Shown: positions 33,071 through 38,806 of the stretch, piece after piece | Numbering within the stretch: position 1 is the stretch's first letter | Layout: every line of letters starts with the position of its first letter | From: Pseudomonas sp. H1h | GTDB taxonomy: Bacteria > Pseudomonadota > Gammaproteobacteria > Pseudomonadales > Pseudomonadaceae | Direction: 5' to 3' | NCBI RefSeq assembly: GCF_000633255.1 | Contig: NZ_AYMJ01000010.1 | Location: forward strand, 1-38,806 | Length of the DNA: 38,806 bases | Notes under the pieces: generated by a model | What the model was told of the DNA's origin: nothing | The model's input: the letters and a program-made list of their open reading frames with translations, nothing else | The model's database searches: none | Translations under genes and position numbers: made by a program

Positions 33071-33586
33071 TTTATCCAAAGGAAGCTTCTCGATTTTTTT
33101 TGCAAATATTTCTTTTGCTTCCCGAAGAGTCATGTGGTTTGGGCCGCTATAAGTGTCAAGGTTGCTAGTTCCATTGTCTTCCCATTTGCATAGGTCGCAA
33201 ATTTCATAATTACCAAGCACTGAAAGCGTGCGATATTTACAGCACGGGCAAGGCATCAGAGTTTCAATTTCTCCAGATACCTCGTACTCTCCAATATTTA
33301 ATTGCTTTAATTTTTTTGATATGAATGCGTTTGTTACGCCTTTATAGCTTGATGTTAGGGCAAGCATGATAAGTTCGTCATATTTTTTATCATCGATGTC
33401 GCTAGGTAAATCGTCCTCGCTAGTAATAAGTCTCTGTAGTTGCTCTGATAGCGTGAAGAATTCAGGATTACTCTCATCAATATTCCACCAATCGAGGAGA
33501 TGAGATTCTCGCTCGTCATGGTCAAGCAAAATCAAAATTGCTGTTGAGATTTTTTTTACAGCATCGTGTCGATCAATTTTGGTCAT
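33056..33586 (-). CDS. CPCC-motif protein, probable immunity to the Rhs toxin
   Basis: A 176-residue protein. The C-terminal half carries a zinc-ribbon-like cysteine-rich CPCC domain: LMPCPCCKYRTL, then YEICDLCKWEDNG and GPNHMTLREAKEIFAKKI (four to five cysteines). The N-terminal half (1-105) is alpha-helical and acidic, and I recognise no family for it. The start at 33586 lies one base after the Rhs stop, the strict toxin-immunity spacing, so it is the best candidate cognate immunity protein. Low GC. Confidence 0.75.
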   Translation of the reverse strand: MTKIDRHDAVKKISTAILILLDHDERESHLLDWWNIDESNPEFFTLSEQLQRLITSEDDLPSDIDDKKYDELIMLALTSSYKGVTNAFISKKLKQLNIGEYEVSGEIETLMPCPCCKYRTLSVLGNYEICDLCKWEDNGTSNLDTYSGPNHMTLREAKEIFAKKIEKLPLDKWMKD

Positions 33587-33587
33587 T

Positions 33588-36500
33588 TTATAAACCCTTA
33601 GCCAATTCGATGGCGGATTGGAAGGCGTCGGCGCTTCTACCATCATCTCTATAGAATGTTCTAATTTCTCTGGACTTCAAGTGTCCAACAAATATTCGTC
33701 CAGTTGCTGGGTCATGTTTTATTACAAAATTTCCGACATTCGTTTCGTTAAAACTTCCTGATTCTTTCGAGAATTCTTTCGCCTTTTTTAAGTATTCAGT
33801 TTGGCTTATGTTTCCGAATTCTTTTTGATCAATTACATGCTTTTGATAATGAGGTTGCAACTTCCCAGAAGAAAATCCCTTCCAATTGACAGATGCGGCC
33901 GCCGTTGGAACCTGCGCATCTCCTTGATTTACCCGGGCTTTGTCCTCAGGCGCCTCAGCGCCTTGGCCAGGAATGCATTTATCTCCGCCAGGACAAGTGT
34001 TCAGACCAAGCGGATCCACCCAACCCGTAGGGTTAGGCACGTATCGATAGTTGTTCAACCCACCCGAAAGCTTGATCGGATCCGGCGTCAAAAACCGCCC
34101 AGTGCCCGGATTGTAGTAGCGGTGCCGGTTGTAATGTAACCCTGTCTCGGCATCGAAGTACTGACCTTGGAAGCGCAGCGGGTTATCTATCTCGCTGACA
34201 TCCAGCGCAGCGAGGTTGCCGTAGGCGCGATACTTCGCCGACCACATGATCTCGCCGCTGTAATCAGTGAGTTCTTGCGGTGTGCCGAGGTGGTCGAGTT
34301 GGTAGTAAAACGGCGTGGCCTTGCGTGGACCTTCGCCATCAAGCATCACCAATGGGCGGAAGCTATCGGGTTCGTAGATGTAGCTGCGATAACGGTTGTC
34401 ACCGCTTTCAACGATCAGTCGTTCACCCTGCCACAGAAACTCGGTGGTCTGGCCGTCGACGGTCTTCCCGATGCGGCGACCGAAGGCGTCGTATTTGTAC
34501 GACGCGGTGCTGCCGCCCGGCAGGCTGACGCCAATGAGGCGGTGCTGGCAGTCGTAACGGTATTCGGTGACGAGTTTCTGGCTGGCACCACGGCGTTCGC
34601 GTACAAGGTTGCCATAGGCGTCGTAGTCGTAGTGGCGGTCGCCCTGCATCAGCAAGCGGTTGCCTTTAACGTTGGCGAGGTTGGCGGTGCCTTCGTTGTT
34701 CTGGCCGAGCAGGTTGCCAGCAGGGTCGTGGGCGAAGCTTTCCGGTGTGGCGCCGCGCACGCTGATCAGACGGTCGAGCGGGTCGTAGTGGTAGCTGCGC
34801 TTGCCTTTGCGACTGTCATCGATACCGGCGAGGTTGCCGTTGGCGTCGTAGTTGTAGCGACGCTGAAACAGGTTCTTGTCTCGTTGGCCGACTGTGTGTG
34901 CTTGCAGGCGACCCTGTTCGTCGTACTGGTATTGGCTGAGCAGCAGACCTTGCTGGCGCTGTTGTTCGCGACCGGCGCTGAACTGGTGGCTGGTCAGGCG
35001 AGAACCGTTGAGGTCGATGCTGTTAAGACGCCCGCCGGGTAGGTGCCGGTATTCGAGTTCGCTGCCATCGGGCAGACGACAGTGGTTCAGTTGGCCGACG
35101 CTGTCGTATTCGTAACGGGTGGTACCCCAGCCTTGGTGTTCAGTGATCAGGCGATCCTGCACGTCGTATTCGTAGGCGAGCGGCCAATTGCCGTCGTCGA
35201 CATTTACCAGACGACCCAGTCCGTCGTAGCTGTAGTGAATCTCTTCGCCATCGGCGAGAGTTTTCACCAGCAGACGGCCAGCGGCATCGCGCAGGTATTC
35301 GGTAACGAGTTCGCTGCCGTCATCGCCGAATTCGGTTTTCTTGACCAACTGGCTGTTGAGGTCGTACTCGTAGGCAGTGCGACGTCCGTCGAAGCCGGTT
35401 TCCTGTTGGATCAGGCCGTTGGCGTAGTAGTCGAGGTGATATTGCTCGCCGCGCTCGTTCTCTATTTCGGTAAGCAGCAGTCCCGCATTGTCGTAGCGGT
35501 AGTGCAGTTGGCTTCCGTCGGGGTTGATGCGACGGCTGACAAGATGCAGGTTGTCAGCATATTCGTACTGGGTAATACGCCCAAGTTCGTCTCGCTCGGC
35601 AGTGACGCGGCCATACGGGTTATAGGTGAAGGCGCGGCTGGCGCCACCGGGTAGGATCACCTGAATCAGGCGGTCAACGGCATCCCATTGGTATTGAGTA
35701 ATGGCGCCCGCTTCATCTTGGCGGGTGATTTGCCGCCCAAGTGCATCGTAACGGTATTTACGTTTCCCACCATCCGGTAACTGCTCTTCAAGCAATTCGC
35801 CGAGGTTATTCCAGCCTAATCTGTGGCGACTACCATCCGAGTTTAGAATCTCTAAAAGACGACCCTGTTCATCGTAAGAGTAGTAGGTAGAATTCCCGTC
35901 GGGATCGATTTGTTGAGTAATATCACCTTGTTTGTTCCGTACATATCTCCAGATCGCATCGCCACGACGAACTTCGGACATAAAGCCGAGTGTGTAGTCG
36001 TAAAGTGTCGGCGTATCCTCTGGTGGAATGACTGCTTCCAATCGACCAGCGTCGTTGTACTGGTATTCCGTGATTGCGCCTAATGGGTTTTTTTCGGCGA
36101 CAAGCCGGCCTTTTTCGTCATAGATGTTGCTGTATTCAGCTCCACCCGGTTCGACTTTACTTATGAGTCTGGCGTGATCGTCATGAGTGTAGACTTCCTC
36201 ACTGCCATCAGCGTTAGTAACAGTGACGCTTCCATTATCATCCCAAGTATAGCGGGCATCCATCTGTGTAAAGTTTGCCCAGTGATGGATGCATCGAGAG
36301 GATTTTCCTTCGTTCTCCCATTCCCAGAAGAAGCTCGCACCACCTGCTAGTTGCCTTTCGACGATTACGTTTTGCTGGTTGTAGGAATAAAGTTCACTTT
36401 CAATCGCGGCGTTTTTTGCTTCCGCGAGGCGACTGTGCTCGTCGTATCGATAAGTGACGAGTGTTTGAATGGTGCTCCAAGCATCTTCCAGATTGTCCGC

Positions 36501-38237
36501 AGGGATGAACTGCTGATAATCGACAGATACAATATGCTTGCGATCATAGCGAATTAATAACGCTCGTCCCGCACCGTTATCTACACGTTTGATTCGTCCA
36601 TGAATATCGCGAGTAATATGAAGCCGATTACGATACCGGTCAGTAATTGCAATAAGTGTTGCACCTTCGCTGTTGTACCTGAAGTGATAGAACAGCGGGC
36701 GCTCGCCTGCCTGGGTCAGAATGAGTTCAGATGGATCATCACCAATAAAGATGGCTGCTTTTGCTAGGCTGTTGGTTATAGCCGGCCGTTGATTGCTAGG
36801 AAGTGGAAAGTTGGTGATGCGATTTTCATGATCTGTCCAGACAACCCCGTCGTCATTCACCTGCACTCGCTGCGAAAGAGCATGGCTCCACCCGTAGCCG
36901 AGCCCACAGTCTACTTCTACTGCGCTAGTACGATATAAACGGGTCCATTCGAATGGAAATATTCCATTTAACTGACCGTCAGTAAGGGTTAGCAGTTCCT
37001 CCCCTGTAACCATCGAGACCGGGCACCCATTAACACAAGTTTCCTTGGTGCAGGCGACGGTTTTATCGTCGTGGCTGGTTGACTGTTTTGATTTGTCGTC
37101 AATATGCTCTGAGCTGCCAACTTTTGCATGGTCTTGTCGGTCCCAGTCAAGTTTGACCTTGCCTTTTTCAAAAGTCCCAGCGATCGCTCTTGTAGCGAGT
37201 TTTTTATAGTGCTCAATCGCTTGCATGAACTTTTTAACGATGCCGAATATGGATTTCACAAATCCAGAAACAGCTTCGATAACTCTTGCACCATAGTTGA
37301 CTAGGCGAACTCCGAGATATGCAATGCCTGAGCCCTCGGCTGCGAACGTGAGAACTATCGCAAGAAGGATATCTATTAATATTGTTACGATGGCGCTGGA
37401 TATTTGCTCTGCGGTTTTTCCGGATATTACGCTGGGAGGGAGTTGTGACAGCCAGATTCCTGACGCCTTCAGAATAAGGAACAGTGCTGCTTGGTCGCTG
37501 GCTAGCAACATCAGTTTTTCCATCATCGCGGGCGTGTCTTTCGCCAGTTTCAGCAGGTCGTTCGCGCTTTCCCCTAATTCCGTTGCGAATTTTTTCGGGT
37601 CCTTCAGGATTTCAAAGATTCGCTTGATGCCGTCAAACGCCGACTTGATTGCCTCCCAGCTTCCAATGAGTGTTCCCTTCATCTGGGCGAGGTAGGGGGA
37701 GGCAAGTGTTTCATTCGGCCAAAGTGGTCTGTATTTTCTCCATTCCAAGTCGAGCCAGTCATTCAATTCTGCTGTGAACCCGTCGTAGGAGCTGAATAGC
37801 TCATTCAACTGGTTTTTTGTTACTGAGCTTTGTACCCGGACATAGTATTTTTTTCCTGGTACGCCCTTGTAAACACCTTTTCCATCAGCATCGAGAGTGA
37901 TGGAAGTTGCTGTGCCACCTTCTTTGGGAGTGACCTCGACCGTTATATTGCCTACGGGAATGTCGTTTACGGAGACAAACTTACTTTCGATTAACAGTCT
38001 GCCATCCTTGGGGCACTGTGCGACTGTAGACTCGAACTCATTGTCTTTCACGCTGACAGTTGCGCTCGCACTCCCTAGCTTGATGGACCTGCTCAAGCCA
38101 AAAAAAGCTGGTCTATCGCGAAATTGAGGACCAATGTCCAGCCAATCCGCATATCTGCTTTCGGTCAGTTCTCGGTAGTCCTTCAAACTATCCGGGAAGG
38201 TAGAGAGTTGTTTATCAACAAAGGCAACGCGATCCAT
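33588..38237 (-). CDS. T6SS-type Rhs effector with BECR-like nuclease tip
   Basis: A 1549-residue Rhs protein. Residues 1-160 form a leader without an obvious PAAR domain. Residues 160-340 hold helical and hydrophobic segments (about 245-263 and 279-305). The Rhs core starts around SMVTGEELLTLTDGQLNG (408-425) and runs through many YD repeats to the shell-closing motif ending DPLGLN (D1408-N1413). The 136-residue tip (1414-1549) reads LQPHYQKHVIDQKEFG, NISQTEYLKKAKEF and RIFVGHLKSREIRTFYRDDG (H1463, H1467, with a late R-x-F-Y). This fits barnase-EndoU-ColicinE5/RelE (BECR)-type RNase toxins. The ATG overlaps the adaptor stop (TGATG). Confidence 0.85.
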   Translation of the reverse strand: MDRVAFVDKQLSTFPDSLKDYRELTESRYADWLDIGPQFRDRPAFFGLSRSIKLGSASATVSVKDNEFESTVAQCPKDGRLLIESKFVSVNDIPVGNITVEVTPKEGGTATSITLDADGKGVYKGVPGKKYYVRVQSSVTKNQLNELFSSYDGFTAELNDWLDLEWRKYRPLWPNETLASPYLAQMKGTLIGSWEAIKSAFDGIKRIFEILKDPKKFATELGESANDLLKLAKDTPAMMEKLMLLASDQAALFLILKASGIWLSQLPPSVISGKTAEQISSAIVTILIDILLAIVLTFAAEGSGIAYLGVRLVNYGARVIEAVSGFVKSIFGIVKKFMQAIEHYKKLATRAIAGTFEKGKVKLDWDRQDHAKVGSSEHIDDKSKQSTSHDDKTVACTKETCVNGCPVSMVTGEELLTLTDGQLNGIFPFEWTRLYRTSAVEVDCGLGYGWSHALSQRVQVNDDGVVWTDHENRITNFPLPSNQRPAITNSLAKAAIFIGDDPSELILTQAGERPLFYHFRYNSEGATLIAITDRYRNRLHITRDIHGRIKRVDNGAGRALLIRYDRKHIVSVDYQQFIPADNLEDAWSTIQTLVTYRYDEHSRLAEAKNAAIESELYSYNQQNVIVERQLAGGASFFWEWENEGKSSRCIHHWANFTQMDARYTWDDNGSVTVTNADGSEEVYTHDDHARLISKVEPGGAEYSNIYDEKGRLVAEKNPLGAITEYQYNDAGRLEAVIPPEDTPTLYDYTLGFMSEVRRGDAIWRYVRNKQGDITQQIDPDGNSTYYSYDEQGRLLEILNSDGSRHRLGWNNLGELLEEQLPDGGKRKYRYDALGRQITRQDEAGAITQYQWDAVDRLIQVILPGGASRAFTYNPYGRVTAERDELGRITQYEYADNLHLVSRRINPDGSQLHYRYDNAGLLLTEIENERGEQYHLDYYANGLIQQETGFDGRRTAYEYDLNSQLVKKTEFGDDGSELVTEYLRDAAGRLLVKTLADGEEIHYSYDGLGRLVNVDDGNWPLAYEYDVQDRLITEHQGWGTTRYEYDSVGQLNHCRLPDGSELEYRHLPGGRLNSIDLNGSRLTSHQFSAGREQQRQQGLLLSQYQYDEQGRLQAHTVGQRDKNLFQRRYNYDANGNLAGIDDSRKGKRSYHYDPLDRLISVRGATPESFAHDPAGNLLGQNNEGTANLANVKGNRLLMQGDRHYDYDAYGNLVRERRGASQKLVTEYRYDCQHRLIGVSLPGGSTASYKYDAFGRRIGKTVDGQTTEFLWQGERLIVESGDNRYRSYIYEPDSFRPLVMLDGEGPRKATPFYYQLDHLGTPQELTDYSGEIMWSAKYRAYGNLAALDVSEIDNPLRFQGQYFDAETGLHYNRHRYYNPGTGRFLTPDPIKLSGGLNNYRYVPNPTGWVDPLGLNTCPGGDKCIPGQGAEAPEDKARVNQGDAQVPTAAASVNWKGFSSGKLQPHYQKHVIDQKEFGNISQTEYLKKAKEFSKESGSFNETNVGNFVIKHDPATGRIFVGHLKSREIRTFYRDDGRSADAFQSAIELAKGL
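34060..34852 (-). repeat. Rhs core segment that forms an inverted repeat with fragment A
   Basis: Part of the intact Rhs core, last third. It aligns with 30145-30945 on the opposite strand, about 0.8 kb long, with a 29-base identical run at 34237-34265. The two copies point toward each other across a 3.1-kb segment that carries both C-terminal modules. Confidence 0.85.
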
Positions 38238-38806
38238 CAGCCTTGCTCCAGAATCAGGTGGTTTAACAGTGCTTCTTTAAGATTTTTCGGCGCATCCGGA
38301 CGGCGCACGAAACGGCTGACTTTCAGTTTCAGGTTGTTCTCTGGCCAAGCGTTGTAAATGTCCGGACGTTCTTCTTCGAGCCATTGCAGGAGATTGCCAA
38401 TCAGTGTCGAAGGGTTTTCCTTGGTCAAACTGTCCAGCAACGATTTCGGCACCTGCCACCACGGCCAATCCCGCACCTTCGGCAGCACCCGCGTCCCAAC
38501 CTCCAGCGTTCGCCCATTAATCAAATACCGCTCAAAAACCGGCACCACTTCCCCCGCCTTATCGCCAAGCCCATGCAGAATCGGGAAGATATGCCGCCCA
38601 TCCCAGAAACGGAAAAACACCTCAGTCCCGTCCGGCATCTTCACCTGCGTCAGGCTGCGCAGATGCTCAAACACACCATTCGGTTCGGCGCGTGATACTG
38701 CAAGCCAACCCCAGTCGAGGGCGTCGGTTTCGGCGATCCATGGCAAGAATGGCGAGTTGGAAGTCAGCTCGGTAACGTAGGGCATTACCGGTTGCCAGGT
38801 GGAGTA
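38237..38806 (-). CDS. DUF4123 T6SS effector adaptor (partial, start beyond window)
   Basis: The last 189 residues are in the window; the frame stays open to the edge (…STWQPVMPYVTELTSNSPFL), so the true start is outside. Features of the DUF4123/Tap family: PYVTELTSNSPFLPWI, GWLAVSRAEPNGVFEHLRSL, and DGTEVFFRFWDGRHIFPIL, which is the most conserved block. Such adaptors load a PAAR or Rhs effector on VgrG. It is translationally coupled to the Rhs gene; vgrG would be expected upstream, beyond the window. Confidence 0.88.
   Translation of the reverse strand, partial: YSTWQPVMPYVTELTSNSPFLPWIAETDALDWGWLAVSRAEPNGVFEHLRSLTQVKMPDGTEVFFRFWDGRHIFPILHGLGDKAGEVVPVFERYLINGRTLEVGTRVLPKVRDWPWWQVPKSLLDSLTKENPSTLIGNLLQWLEEERPDIYNAWPENNLKLKVSRFVRRPDAPKNLKEALLNHLILEQG

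Noticed and set aside
34167..35654. Plus-strand valine-rich frames over the Rhs core
   Set aside because: Complement of YD-repeat codons; a regular artefact opposite rhs genes.

Overview
The window reads as chromosome of a fluorescent Pseudomonas (P. fluorescens group). It has high-GC coding DNA with strongly GC-biased third codon positions. Intergenic spaces carry the familiar 'CTGTGGGAGCGAGCCTGCTCGCGA' REP elements. Products include Pseudomonas-type exopolysaccharide, LolD/FtsX/AttH-like, VanW and T6SS Rhs proteins. Names rest on motifs read by eye, without database searches.

Layout. (1) 1-1410: a 132-bp tandem REP array, a class I methyltransferase gene (+) and a perfect 25-bp inverted REP pair. 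(2) 1445-20172: 17 minus-strand genes, nearly all overlapping or separated by a few bases, forming one Wzx/Wzy-type exopolysaccharide operon. In transcription order: ugd, UDP-glucuronate 4-epimerase-like, initiating sugar-phosphate transferase, a CpsD/Wzc-like ATPase with a damaged Walker A, outer-membrane lipoprotein (OPX), Wzz-type co-polymerase, GT4, Wzy/ligase, two GT2s, NodB deacetylase, Wzx flippase, a secreted glycoside-hydrolase-like protein, GNAT, FemAB/CelD-type GNAT, YdjC deacetylase, and a second copy of the first GNAT. The logic is: make UDP-GlcA/UDP-GalA, load undecaprenyl phosphate, extend, acetylate/deacetylate, flip, polymerise, export. (3) 20563-27502 (+): an alkaline-phosphatase-fold membrane phosphotransferase (EptA/sulfatase-like), an ABC ATPase-FtsX permease-AttH lipoprotein operon, and a small secreted protein with an internal repeat. 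(4) 27503-29667: a low-GC spacer with a long dyad and a terminator (possible sRNA), a GT2 (-) and a VanW protein (+). (5) 29706-38806: a low-GC, mosaic polymorphic-toxin region. A T6SS adaptor (DUF4123, cut by the window edge) is coupled to a 1549-residue Rhs effector whose 136-residue C-terminal toxin looks like a BECR-type nuclease, and one base later to a CPCC-motif immunity candidate.

The most interesting part is 29.7-34.9 kb. Downstream of the intact Rhs lie two further Rhs core fragments, remains of at least one HNH-like toxin tip, two SUKH (SMI1/KNR4) immunity genes, a stop-interrupted ORF and a 5'-truncated ORF. The larger core fragment (30145-30945, +) is inverted relative to the intact Rhs core (34060-34852, -), so the two toxin-immunity modules face each other between inverted homologous repeats. 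Recombination between those repeats would exchange the Rhs tips by inversion. Repeated decay of the toxin part while immunity genes survive fits an immunity store left by successive tip replacements. The inversion mechanism is inference; the geometry is directly visible.
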